DNA of 47,818 nucleotides from a virus: IMG/VR virus record IMGVR_UViG_3300045993_000018, positions 1 to 47,818 of that record, one strand, 5' to 3'. Numbering within the stretch: position 1 is the stretch's first letter; each line of letters begins with the position of its first letter. A model generated the notes under the pieces. That model saw nothing but the letters and a program-made list of their open reading frames with translations. It ran no database searches and had not been told where the DNA came from. Both the position numbers and the translations under genes were made by a program. Below are positions 10,201 to 17,500 of this stretch, piece by piece.

Positions 10201-10512
10201 AGTACTGGCTACCTTGCCCGTGAACGTGTCGCCGCCGTACTGCTTCTGCTTCTCTTTCCAGTAGTCCCGGCTGGCATCCAGCGACTGCGAAACGTCATCA
10301 GCACCTACCATACTGGCAAGCGTAGCCCCTGCTCCAGCCACCGTACCCGCCGCTCCACCGACTAGGTTCATGCCTATGGTGGACGCCATCCCGGGCTTGG
10401 GTGCAAACTGTGGGTACGCTGTCAGTATCCTAGAACGTACCTCGTCCTTCGGCATGTCGTCTGGTATATCGGCGACTACTGTTCCATCGGGTAGCTGCAC
10501 ATCATATGGCAT
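1291..10512 (-). CDS. Giant polyvalent virion (ejection) protein with zincin motif and LPD38-like C-terminus
   Basis: This 3073-residue protein is the last and largest late gene. Residues 1-40 form a short domain (MPYDVQLPDGTVV...) that I associate with phage internal virion proteins. Residues 41-75, 105-137 and 155-171 are Gly/Ala-rich and hydrophobic. About 250-1950 is Ala/Gln/Glu/Lys-rich and heptad-like, a very long coiled coil. A zincin motif HENVH lies at 2065-2069, with a downstream HEFVAE whose E2123 could be the third zinc ligand. About 2690-2940 (PFF near 2715, PEQRY near 2880, SPVQ-DYL near 2910) matches large polyvalent protein-associated domain 38 as I remember it. Such proteins are packaged in the capsid and injected with the DNA; the metalloprotease could act in the host or on virion precursors (inference). 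The gene starts 10 bases after the upstream stop, with only a weak GTAGAAAG ribosome site. Confidence 0.75.
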   Translation of the reverse strand: MPYDVQLPDGTVVADIPDDMPKDEVRSRILTAYPQFAPKPGMASTIGMNLVGGAAGTVAGAGATLASMVGADDVSQSLDASRDYWKEKQKQYGGDTFTGKVASTVGSIAPALLFPEAAIPNMVMTAGLFAFPAVRDTYDEKKKEGMSDGLAAAHAALAGGVNMFMPGVASKGSKALNKLVGGGEGAMTQLGLSAAEGVGFTAADTALHKGINEVAGQKDESSWLPSAEDAAVSAAAFPFIRGAHMAMGAPAKAAAKAEQDKAAAKAAQDIKDKADQQQQQHLASPEYAQQVTNDYLAAEKAYQQAKDAHTKPDAASPTYAADQLRYKENEERLADLKNQRDELAAPYMDLVKADRVPQPPAEQPPTEFNANQNALDDALATTRAAHTDAINRAAKAAQSGDFDTATAAQAEVTQHAQRLAALQRLQTPKAPVPRDMPASELEKRVTSLQSKYAQALRMNDMASANAHLQELQNLRQQLDAAKANEAELAKRQQDMQDQTVGDQPHNPMSQFMADSDALRTGIGSDEYKRTFQVRNRPGTTEQEQQGLFGDVLQPGNKDTYTSDMYPDRPGIESNLPDKNNPINTLRTQIQQLTLRPNLPDATKTQLDNYAKALEHPAMADPNNQRAQNALEDIKDNVNRIAYRGEGQGVVRPMVRSEMDSQIQTLRDRIDQNNTDQLQMRKDLESAPFEQQPMQRKAYEASVQRGKDLATQMSQLVSTGRKTDTLTYDKPLQQAVAGGEPVTEKQTDNSKKWIEGAAPRAGDVLSKWQLDNASEEDLTTLQTHLNEEWAKKSKMEQGNAEEAARTGAKPSHPFLSGNEVMHVNQEPTTTKRWEGGESPKERINAEQPNAGQGTTRVERGGRDVLGVERAGPDDASFRHEMRGLSPEDQHTMGIWDEVFGADSPANNMVVQARAGLDKTVAAVDTAKKALGDAQSTLLLAEAKLKKAMRSSPELAPARILQGQELQTQRAAERAQHRLDTAQEVAKVTTRTADSQIKEAQLRATYAREAVETAKKQAADALGEFKKEWLRIQRSGDLTPEFMEYMYKHQNVGVELAEAEKALKDVLSRSPAKLQAAEIEKRMLHIGTRLSAHPGEAAKTLVDVLGKEVPKVTQLMGPRVGQLVSNVLQLRVAHGIVGEAQRLANAHEALLQDVAAKQQTLAEKAQSAIKTIEAAHGTVSQANVRAEILRHEAESAMQTLTDLRTKIEDAVAATPVSAEQNNVKTAKENVGRAEQNVRIEQLQASSKIAEAQTNVQRAEDTRKMLFENEQAAREGKTLPLLDRIHQQTRDVKLSHDRVAEDMKETREIYQFDVNDDRVDAATLQRHIEGLDALEEKLTGLLQENMHTFMDAQDKVQTLIDSNALLSSDIPGTDVEGGQRVADKAMTVAELRHLAAETARTKTQRDTVLGTLDKQLEANRAVEKRTPVLEEQIARLTRLREEKAGFFAKRLGELAERQSKLEPERDTAPDPEVRGRLVESLENLKAAQRGHQVMLDDINAQLDRLYKARNDAIKRLSDQGESKLETMRRLGLSDREQSAPAIRAALFKSLEHQRTEEAKADKQVDDAYNKMHDAQRQVFENSDLSERATLRDAYIRARNAYRDAVDSRATLHDHLMYLERQQLEMAKELMKAKEKPVKEVVKPLPKDNENRTPSRETAEDTTTVDKGFERMTQELESGVAKGPESTAEDPALTATKERVAAREEAIGDRDSVQGRRQVHQLIGELSKEVGSLRSQFEGIMEAHQDAKSGERKISKASVAVSKAFSGISKQSTFSRGIADATVNTHTKNRLIPLQDRIRFLEDKIEELKTGRKPTLQRLVSTQPSEGVREQVTRNKRTAGDPRTGTQESKNRENKSGTGNPAKERKAAPDEPSFKQVVTEANKDTGKGMALRHTMEQAQLEREADAAQKARGEAQNRYDIVMKAPNASENAKKNVTALLEQAKAAAKAADKALVEGTKQADTSAQAENDDPQRFRGTSGANDTPLSVKNISSLNKGDTRSVVADIAENSSNPIARRVAARIEGLLGDVKTRLVDEMPGDYPDAPGGISKDGKTVSLNRETGLSEESVLHENVHAATMHELSKPEDQLTKDQLAAKRELEALHAAVKELPGFDNAVINEGDLHEFVAEGHSSRPVQELMGKAEWQPKLTMWQGFKRAIFNLLGIKTPPNGTMLDRMLELSEKFMKAPEGSGGGTDVAKLRMWGSTKESPLQNSFVDRSSKLEKFKNAKGARWLATEQAMFNHLASVYKVLEQHGDFKNSGVYAAYAQYQAAHLMNVVHSSISDGAYGFIKDDLGNKVLAPGHGPAFSELAEKISKLNLGSSKNNMDGFQSLVMGLHAEQVGWDKLDFKDPAKLRQEYAANKQYIDAHPEVKHAFEEANKVYQGMNRALVDLVAETHSLPPDVIADMRKLKNYIPMYRVNGDSLQLLGLNGGPRVIGDIRKQPWLHELAGGSDKLMPLEEAIIRNTSVLTGLALRNHASTQTAYHLQSIGKDAGVMQIKRGTGGAGADVVRFTQKPDPTRPDDKGDRYIVIDTKGTSAEGIPTDLLVRSLAGIHQINSPLLKIASSINGLLRSGVTRMPSYVISQTLKDAMNASMLGSVKTNPVGAAYKSAIQLMKGYANTSPEHHMMQKYGSATSSNVISDAGDMHKIMLQMTAGKGESGWDKFKVIMDTTATAAEGATRAQILQDVKKSGGSDLEAVYKAAQSMDFGAKGADPAVRFVGQMVPFFHSSMTGINNFIHAMKGDMTANDLLKSRTMLAQRAIAMGGFAVTYALMMEDDDEWKQMSLRDKMEYFHLPLGTWNGEKVKIGIPFQPGVMFYSLPIALVENWKKEFSREDFKTVAGLFASEFVPNFDAQILKGTSSVIANYDMSMGAPIESAAMQRLSPEQRYSANTSEICKQFSKRLVDAGIRLSPVQCDYLAQSYFGQMPLMLAKMADDMVSTLPADVKKPTKHLSAGPMSRFFQKAVGTDDMDHLYEIENKAMEIKSTVDKMENSGRGTEARAYINDHRFEMAAASVAADFKKPLSELSLKEQVIRNKPNMDPDVKQEQIDAILRRRAALAERFRTVLEKKRESMAASAY

Positions 10513-10522
10513 AGCGTACTTT

Positions 10523-12541
10523 CTACTTTGGCAGACTGCTAAAAGAAACTCTTTGGTTTTGCGATGCGGGGGCAGGTGCCGTTATACCCGCTAAACCTTT
10601 CAGTTTAGGGTTCTGTGCGATGAATGCAGATATCTCTGCAAAACGCTGTTTTGCGGTTGCGTATGCAGCCTTGGCTTCGTCTGTAGGCACTTGATTCTTG
10701 GAGAAGTCCTCAATAATACGCCCGTAAACCTGCATCTCTGTAGTGAGTTCCTTGCTTGCCGCCTGCATTTGTGCTATATCGTTGCGTTGCTCGCCCAGAT
10801 GGTACTGGTTCATGCTGGCCTTGTAGCCCATGTCTGCGCCGTAGCGGCTGGCGGATGCGGCCGAGTTGTACCCGTACAACTGCGAACCGGATTTCGCTGC
10901 CTCTTCGGCCGACTTCAGTGCGCCCGTATACCCGGACTGCCCTGCGTCAAACAGCTTGGTCTGATCGGCACGCATGCCCGTGTCCACGCCCTGCTGCGCG
11001 GTGATGATCGGCACGGTAGCTGCAGCACGTTCCTTGGCTGCGTTCCGGTTGTATGCATTCATACGCTCCATACCGCTGCCTATAGCCGCCAGCCCGTTCT
11101 CTCCGGGGCGCGGTACGTGCGCGCCCACGTTGCGTGCGAAGTCCGCGAAGCGTGAGAAAGGATCGGCCTGCTCGCCTTGATTTACGTTCTGATCCCGCTG
11201 CGCCTTCAGATACGCAATGTTTGCTTTCTGCTCGTTGAATGTCTGCGCTGGCAGCATCTTATTGGCGTACCTCTCCGCTTCGGTACGTTGCGCAGTGGGG
11301 TAACCTTCGGCAGTCACACGGTCGATGTACCCCGTAAGGCCACTCGGAATATCGGGTTGCGTGTTGGTGCTTTGCGGCGCTGGCGCTGCAGGTTTAAGCC
11401 CGCCCTGCTCCATAAGGGCCATTACGTTGGCCCGGTCTGTTGGGTCTGGTATCTTAGACGCGGTATCCCACAAGGTATCCGTAGGCGTGAAGTTCCCCGT
11501 AATGGGTTGTTTAGGATCAATCGGCGGCGTGGTTCCGTTGGGGTCTGGCGCGGGGGCGCTAGCTGCATTGGAATCTGCAGCGCGAGAGTACCGCGTGGGA
11601 TACGCATTGGGATCAGCCGCAGGAGCAGCAGGGCTCGGTGCAGGAGATGGGGCTGCGGAAGCCGCGAGCGCAGGCAGTCCGACAGGCGTAGCCAAGCTGT
11701 GCCGCTCTTCACGCCCTCTGTTGCTTGTCTGTGTTCCGATACCAAACGTATTCTTGAACTTATCTACGATCTGCTGCGAGGATGCCGGAGGGTTATCTTC
11801 TCGTGCTTGGCGCATTGCCTGCTGCCGCGCAGCCTCTTTCATGTCCTTGTCAAGCTGTATCCGATTCGCCAGCGCATCCCGCTGCGCATGTTTTTCGGCA
11901 CGTTCCTCAGTAGTATCTGTGCTCTTATCCACGAGGGCGGGATCTATCTCTGGAAACCAAGAAGATCCACTAGGAACAGCACCGTCACTTGCAAACCCCA
12001 GAATCCCACCCTTGGCGAACCCTTGGATGTTGGAGCGTGCCTGCATCAGCCCACCGCGTGCGGCCATTTGAGGCGGCTGTGCCTGCGGATCGGGCTGCGG
12101 GGGATTACCCGGAGGCCCCATAGGGGGTTGCTGCTGCGCCATCCCCACCTGCGCCATCTGCATCTGCACCATGTCGCCCTGCCCTACCTGCTTGGCAAGT
12201 TCTGCCTGCTTACGCGCTTCTTCCTGCTGCGCCATCTGCGCAATTTGCTGGTGCATCTTTTCCACTACGGTCAGTGGCTTCTGCGTTTGCGGATTCTGAG
12301 GAAGCGACAACTGCTGCTGTATCGCCATCGCCCGCTGTGATGCTTGCTGTGCCTCCAACTGCGCGGCTACAACCAACTGCTGCTTCAGGTCCGGAGGTAC
12401 GTTGTTAATGCCTCCCTGCGGAGGTGCGCCGGCCGCACCGGGGGGAGGCGCTTGCGGCGGTCCCGCCATCGGGGCAGGGTTACCCATGAGTGCTGCGATA
12501 CCTTGGGATGCCTGTGGCGCTTGAGTGGCTTGCATGGTCAT
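10523..12541 (-). CDS. Pro/Gln/Ala-rich probable internal virion protein (672 aa)
   Basis: No enzymatic domain is recognised. Residues 1-60 are Pro/Ala/Gly-rich; about 55-150 is Gln/Met-rich and helical; near 158-185 there are two Ala-x-Gly-Gly elements (MAARGGLMQ and GFAKGGILGF). A Pro/Ala/Thr-rich linker follows at about 285-390, then a helical, Ala/Gln-rich C-terminal half. This composition and the position between the 667-residue protein and the 3073-residue giant suggest a member of a three-protein ejection (internal core) complex. AGGA lies just before ATG 12541; an in-frame ATG two codons on is the alternative start. The Ala-x-Gly-Gly element recurs in two other proteins of this window. 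Confidence 0.65.
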   Translation of the reverse strand: MTMQATQAPQASQGIAALMGNPAPMAGPPQAPPPGAAGAPPQGGINNVPPDLKQQLVVAAQLEAQQASQRAMAIQQQLSLPQNPQTQKPLTVVEKMHQQIAQMAQQEEARKQAELAKQVGQGDMVQMQMAQVGMAQQQPPMGPPGNPPQPDPQAQPPQMAARGGLMQARSNIQGFAKGGILGFASDGAVPSGSSWFPEIDPALVDKSTDTTEERAEKHAQRDALANRIQLDKDMKEAARQQAMRQAREDNPPASSQQIVDKFKNTFGIGTQTSNRGREERHSLATPVGLPALAASAAPSPAPSPAAPAADPNAYPTRYSRAADSNAASAPAPDPNGTTPPIDPKQPITGNFTPTDTLWDTASKIPDPTDRANVMALMEQGGLKPAAPAPQSTNTQPDIPSGLTGYIDRVTAEGYPTAQRTEAERYANKMLPAQTFNEQKANIAYLKAQRDQNVNQGEQADPFSRFADFARNVGAHVPRPGENGLAAIGSGMERMNAYNRNAAKERAAATVPIITAQQGVDTGMRADQTKLFDAGQSGYTGALKSAEEAAKSGSQLYGYNSAASASRYGADMGYKASMNQYHLGEQRNDIAQMQAASKELTTEMQVYGRIIEDFSKNQVPTDEAKAAYATAKQRFAEISAFIAQNPKLKGLAGITAPAPASQNQRVSFSSLPK

Positions 12542-12556
12542 AGTCCTAAATCAGAA

Positions 12557-14560
12557 TCAAGGTGTAGTGCCCGTGCCGGTTGTAGTGCCGGTAGTTGCTG
12601 CCGCTGTCTGCGGTGTGTATAGGCCGAGTTTAGTCAGCAGATCAATGGCGCTACCTGCGCCTGATATACCGGCCTGCACCCCACTAGGCTGCGTAACAGA
12701 ATAGCTCTGCGCTGCGAGCGGGAGCCCTTGCAGCAGCGACTGCTGGTACTGCACCATCTTGTACGGGTTATCGCGCTCAGCATTGAACGCTGCCTGCTGT
12801 GCGTTGAGCGAATCGGACTCGATACCGCGCTGGGTAGCCCCCTGCGCAGCCTGCGCATTCATATTGCCAAGGTCGATGTTGTTCTGCATCTGTCCGATAC
12901 CTGCCGCCGTCTGTGCCGCCGTCGCACCTGCAGTGGAAGCGTTAAGCCCATACTGTGCCCCGAACTGCGCGTTCTGCATATTGGACTGGCTGGCCTGCAA
13001 CTGGCGCTGCTGATCTGCATTGAACTGTTGCTGCGCGTTCTGGTAGGCAGTGTCATAGCCCTTGCCTGTTATATTGGCTAGGTTATCCCCGAGGTTGCGC
13101 TGTGTTTCCGTGTTCATCAGCGCCTGACGGCTGCCGCCGAAGGCCCCCGCCTGCGTAGCCTTGGCATCGTTCCCGGTCTGTGTAATCTGCGATTGCCTCC
13201 GGGCTTCCGCGATCTGCGGATTCAGCGACTGCTGCAGGTACGGATTCATGTACTGTTGTGCCTGCGCGGAACCAAAAATACCCGTATTTACGTTGGTCCC
13301 TGCAGTGTCGTACCCCGTAGCAGCCGCGGTATTCAGCGCACTCGATGCATTATTCGCGTTGGTTGCGGCCGTACCTATCGAGGACGGTGTAGTGAGGCTC
13401 GACGCAGAGTTGAATGCCTGATCCTGTAGCGGCGAGGAGCCAGCGGTCAACTGCCCCTGATACGCTTGGTAGGGCTGGTTAGCCAGCGCAGCGCCTTGGC
13501 CCAGCATGTTGGTGACGTATGGCCCGGCCCAGTTGGATAGGTTGGACTCCGTACCAGTGGTACCTGCAGGCACCGTAGAGCCCGTGGTACCGTCGAAGCC
13601 AATAACCCCGCCCTCTGCATACTTGGAAGCGGCCAAGCCACCCGTGAATTTGGCAGGGTTGATCTCCTTGCCTTGCTTCTTGGTGCCGGTACGCGCCTTG
13701 CGCACACGATCCATCATGGAGTACAGGTGCTGCGCGCCTGCGTCGGAGTTGCCGTTACCAAGGTGGCTGACTACGTCTGCCGGAACTACAAACTCACCGT
13801 GCGACAGCTTCGCCGGCCGCTGCCCGTCGATGGATGCCGGGAGCTTGTCCGCCATACCATCGGTACTTCCTTGGAGATAGCGCGGGTGCCCCGCCTGCCC
13901 GCCTGCGGCGAGCCCCATCAGCCCACCGTGCGCTGCCTGCACCGTGTTGGTAGTATTGTTGGTACCTGTGCCTACCGTATTCGCCGCAGTTTGTGCGGCA
14001 GCGGCCTGTGCAGCAGCAACAGCGGGGTTATTCAGTGCGGCAGCTTGGTTTGTCGCAGCCGTCTGTGCGGCAGCTAACGCAGGCGCATCTCCAGCCTTGG
14101 TGTACTGCGTATCCGTGAAATAACGCTGGCCCATAGCAGGAGCGCCATAGGCGTGAGGCGTCGGTTGGGAGGCGGGAGGAGCTGCCTGCTGGCGTGTGGC
14201 TACGAGACTGGGGATGCCGCCCTGATACCCGGTAGGGGTAGCGGGCTTGTTGTTCAGCATGCCGTAGAGTGATCCCGCAGCCGCGCCGCCCGCACCGAGG
14301 GCTTTGTTCCAGTCGATAGACCCATCGGGTTTACTGAAAGTAGCCTTCAGCAGATTCTTCGCGTCTTGGCCCAGTGTTTCATACCACGCGGGTAGTGTTC
14401 TATTAACCGTAGCATCTGCGCCAGCATTGGGATCTGCTGTGTTTGGCGCGTTTGGGTCCGCGACAAACACAGGAGGGGTTGTTGGAATCCCGTTGTCGTC
14501 CAGATATTCCCATGTAGGATCCTCGCCGGGGCCGTTGGAGTACCAGTCGTATCCAGCCAT
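12557..14560 (-). CDS. Ala/Gln-rich probable internal virion protein (667 aa)
   Basis: The N-terminus is acidic and Trp/Tyr-rich (WYSNGPGEDPTWEYLDDNG), followed by an Ala-rich stretch (about 155-205) and an AAHGGLMGLAAGG segment near 208. A compact central part (about 235-300) contains KLSHGEFVVPADVVSHLGNG and a basic DRVRKARTGTKKQGK stretch, and ends in YAEGGVIGFDG. The second half is Gln/Asn/Ala-rich and predicted helical (RRQSQITQTGNDAKATQAGA, then many Gln/Asn). I recognise the KLSHGEFVVPADVV region as recurring in environmental phage virion proteins but know no biochemical role. A strong ribosome site (TTAGGAG) precedes ATG 14560. Its place in the run of large late proteins suggests a capsid-internal protein ejected with DNA, or a tail protein. 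Confidence 0.65.
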   Translation of the reverse strand: MAGYDWYSNGPGEDPTWEYLDDNGIPTTPPVFVADPNAPNTADPNAGADATVNRTLPAWYETLGQDAKNLLKATFSKPDGSIDWNKALGAGGAAAGSLYGMLNNKPATPTGYQGGIPSLVATRQQAAPPASQPTPHAYGAPAMGQRYFTDTQYTKAGDAPALAAAQTAATNQAAALNNPAVAAAQAAAAQTAANTVGTGTNNTTNTVQAAHGGLMGLAAGGQAGHPRYLQGSTDGMADKLPASIDGQRPAKLSHGEFVVPADVVSHLGNGNSDAGAQHLYSMMDRVRKARTGTKKQGKEINPAKFTGGLAASKYAEGGVIGFDGTTGSTVPAGTTGTESNLSNWAGPYVTNMLGQGAALANQPYQAYQGQLTAGSSPLQDQAFNSASSLTTPSSIGTAATNANNASSALNTAAATGYDTAGTNVNTGIFGSAQAQQYMNPYLQQSLNPQIAEARRQSQITQTGNDAKATQAGAFGGSRQALMNTETQRNLGDNLANITGKGYDTAYQNAQQQFNADQQRQLQASQSNMQNAQFGAQYGLNASTAGATAAQTAAGIGQMQNNIDLGNMNAQAAQGATQRGIESDSLNAQQAAFNAERDNPYKMVQYQQSLLQGLPLAAQSYSVTQPSGVQAGISGAGSAIDLLTKLGLYTPQTAAATTGTTTGTGTTP

Positions 14561-14562
14561 AT

Positions 14563-17500
14563 CTATGCTCCTAACAATGCAATCAAATCATCAATACTGC
14601 CGCCTGTTGCCGCAGTAACGTGGGCCACATTCGGATCCGGTTTGGCGCTGGGAGGTAGCCCGAGCGCTGTCAAATAGTGCTCAAGATCCAGTTCTCCGAA
14701 CAGGTCGTTCATCAAGCTGATGTGCGCCAACTCTGTCGGGTTTGCGCTGGAAGTAATTGTAGACGGGGCAGCAGCTCCCGGCGCACCATTCGTGCCATTG
14801 GTTCCGCTCTTCCCAGAGGCACCCGTAGCCCCGGTAGCGCCTGCTGCTCCGTTTGTCCCGTTGGACCCATTGGTTCCGTTCGTCCCCGCAGCACCGTTGG
14901 TTCCGTTAGTGCCGTTCGTACCGTTGGTTCCGTTCGTCCCGGCAGTACCTGTGTCGCCCTTGGCTCCATCTGCTCCATTGGTTCCATTCGTGCCATTAGT
15001 ACCGTTCGTACCATTGGCACCGTTCGTGCCTGCAGCGCCGTTGGTACCGTTCGTACCGTTGCCGCCTGCGGCACCCGTTGCACCGTTAGTTCCATTTGTT
15101 CCTGCAGCGCCGTTGGTACCGTTAGCGCCATTCGTACCGTTCGTACCATTGGTTCCGTTGGTGCCGTTGGTGCCGTTGATGACTGTGGTGCCTCCGTTAT
15201 TCACAGTCCCGCCGCTAGTATCGCCACCGTTGTTCACAGTACCTGTAGTGCTGGTTCCGCCGTTGTTAACTGTACCCGTAGTATCCCCGCCGTTATTCAC
15301 CGTGCCCGTGGTACTGGAGCCACCATTGTTGACGGTTCCCGTAGTGCTGGAGCCACCGTTATTCACCGTGCCCGTGGTACTCGACCCGCCATTATTAACT
15401 GCGCCATTACCACTACCGCCACTAGCGATGACAATATCGCCATTGTTGGTTTGGGTAAGTCCCGCGTCAGTCAGTACCTGCGTTATATCCGTACTGCCAC
15501 TACCCGATGCGCCAGAAGCGCCGGAGGCACCCGATGCGCCAGAAGCACCGGAGGCACCAGAAGCCCCGGAGGCACCCGAGGTCGCACCGCCTGAAGTCGA
15601 TCCACCCGAGGTAGAACCCCCTGACGTAGATCCGCCCGAGGTAACCGTAGTCGCGCCGTCAGCAGTAGTTCCACCTGCGGTAGATCCGCCCGTAGTCGTG
15701 GTATTCTGCGCAGTCTGGTTGGCCGTCGTGGTGTTGTTAGCCGCTGTAGTGTTATTCGTGTTGGTCAAGCCCGCGTCGTTGAGCACCTGCACGCCGCCTG
15801 TATTAGTTTGCGTCAATCCCGAATTGTCAAGCCACACTACTTGACTGTTATCCTGCTGCGTAGCGCTGCCCGGTAGATTGATTAGGGTATTTCCGCCGCC
15901 AGAACCATCTGCAACCGCGCCTGTCTGCGTTATCAGTCCACCGCCATTGGGGTCACCGTTAGCATTTCCGTTGCCTATCAGTACCGTGTTGTTCGTGTTA
16001 GCGCCACCCGTAGTGGAGCCGTCCGCATTCCAAACGGTTGTGTTCCCTGTACCTGCAGCAGCGCCCGTACCGCCTGTTCCTTGGATGGTGCCCGTGCCTG
16101 TCGCAGCGGTTCCCGCCCCACCTGTTCCTACGGTCAAACCAGCATCAGCCAAAGCCTGTGTTATGTCAGTGGTGCTACCGCCCACCATTGTCGCGTCTCC
16201 GGTGGAAGTGCCGGTTCCTTGGATGGTGTTCGCATTACCTGCGTTTGCTGTACCTGTTCCAGTGCCGCCCGTACCGTCTATGACGGTGCTACCAGTTCCG
16301 CTGGTAGCACTGCCTTGTGCATCTCCGGCTAATACCGAGAGCATGTCAGGATGGTCCTGCATAAGCTGCACAAGTGCATCTATCTGTTCTTGTGGCAGTG
16401 CCCCTGCCTGCCACTGATCCAGCAGCTCAGTAATCTGCGCCGCCTCGGCGGGGGTTTCAGTAGCCGCAGCAAAGTGGGATAGTAAATCGTAGAAAGGCGT
16501 CTGCCCAACAGCGGGCATACCATTTCCTGCATCACTGACCACATTGTTATTGACCGCCGCAGTCTGCGTACCCGTGCCCGCATCTGCGATGCCGGTAGCA
16601 CTAGCTTGATTAACCGCGTCTACAAACGCCTGCGTGCTATCCGCATTCGCATTCGTACTCGTCAGCCCAGCATCAGCCAGTACTGTATCTGTAGTACCTG
16701 CATCCGCATGTGTGCCGCCTGTAACATCCGTCGTGCCTGCAGGGGGCGTGGTTACGCTGCCCTTGATAGCGTCCCAAGTGGTGTTCAGGCTGTCATCGAC
16801 AGTCTTGCCCAGCGCCTTGCCCTGCGAAGTGTTTGCTAACCCACTGGCTATCTGTGCACCCGTGATCGGCTGGCCGCTGACAAGATCCTTGGCAACCACG
16901 CTGGCTAGGTTACCGTAGCCGGGATCGCCTGTTAGCTGCGTGCCAGTGCTGTTAGCCAGCGCCCCCGCGCCGCCGATGAGCGCAGCCTTGCCTGCGTCCC
17001 CACCCATAACTGCTGCGGCCGTACCAGACGCGGCGGCATTACCGAGCGTATTTGAGAGCACGCCCCCGTCGTTGCCTATAGCGCTCTGTACCAGCGAGTT
17101 AGCACCGCTTCCAAGCCCGCCTGCGGCGGCTCCAGTAAGTGCAGCACTAGCATCCCCTCCGGTGAGAATAGCCCTTGTCCCACCTACGCCTGCAGCATTG
17201 ATCGCGTTCGCAGTGCTCTGGCTTATTGTTCCGTCCGCGACGGAGCCTGCAGTAGCATTGTTTATGGCCCCGCTAACCTGTCCGGTACCGTAGCCTACGG
17301 CGGCATTCCCAATCGCAGTATTGGCCGCTTTCCCCACATCTCCACCATTGAGTGCGGTCTGTACGGCGGTGCCGCCTACGGCGTTATTGATCGCGTTGGC
17401 CGCAGCCGTATTGGTAACGCCGAGTTTGCCTGCTACATCTACATAGTTGCCTATGGTCTGCGCGGGATTCTTTAGCAACGCCCCAAAGCCGGGCCCGCTG

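Noticed and set aside
12557-14560. Tape-measure protein
   Set aside because: Length and composition are not those of a tape measure (no long continuous heptads or membrane segments), and no tail tube or tail assembly genes are present.
14764-15420. CRISPR-like array
   Set aside because: Repeats are 9-bp and about 30-bp coding units without unique spacers and stay in frame in a long gene.
14720-15844. Plus-strand Pro/Val-rich repetitive frame (VPLVPFVP type)
   Set aside because: It is the reverse complement of the collagen-like and GAS repeats; the periodicity comes from the minus-strand gene.
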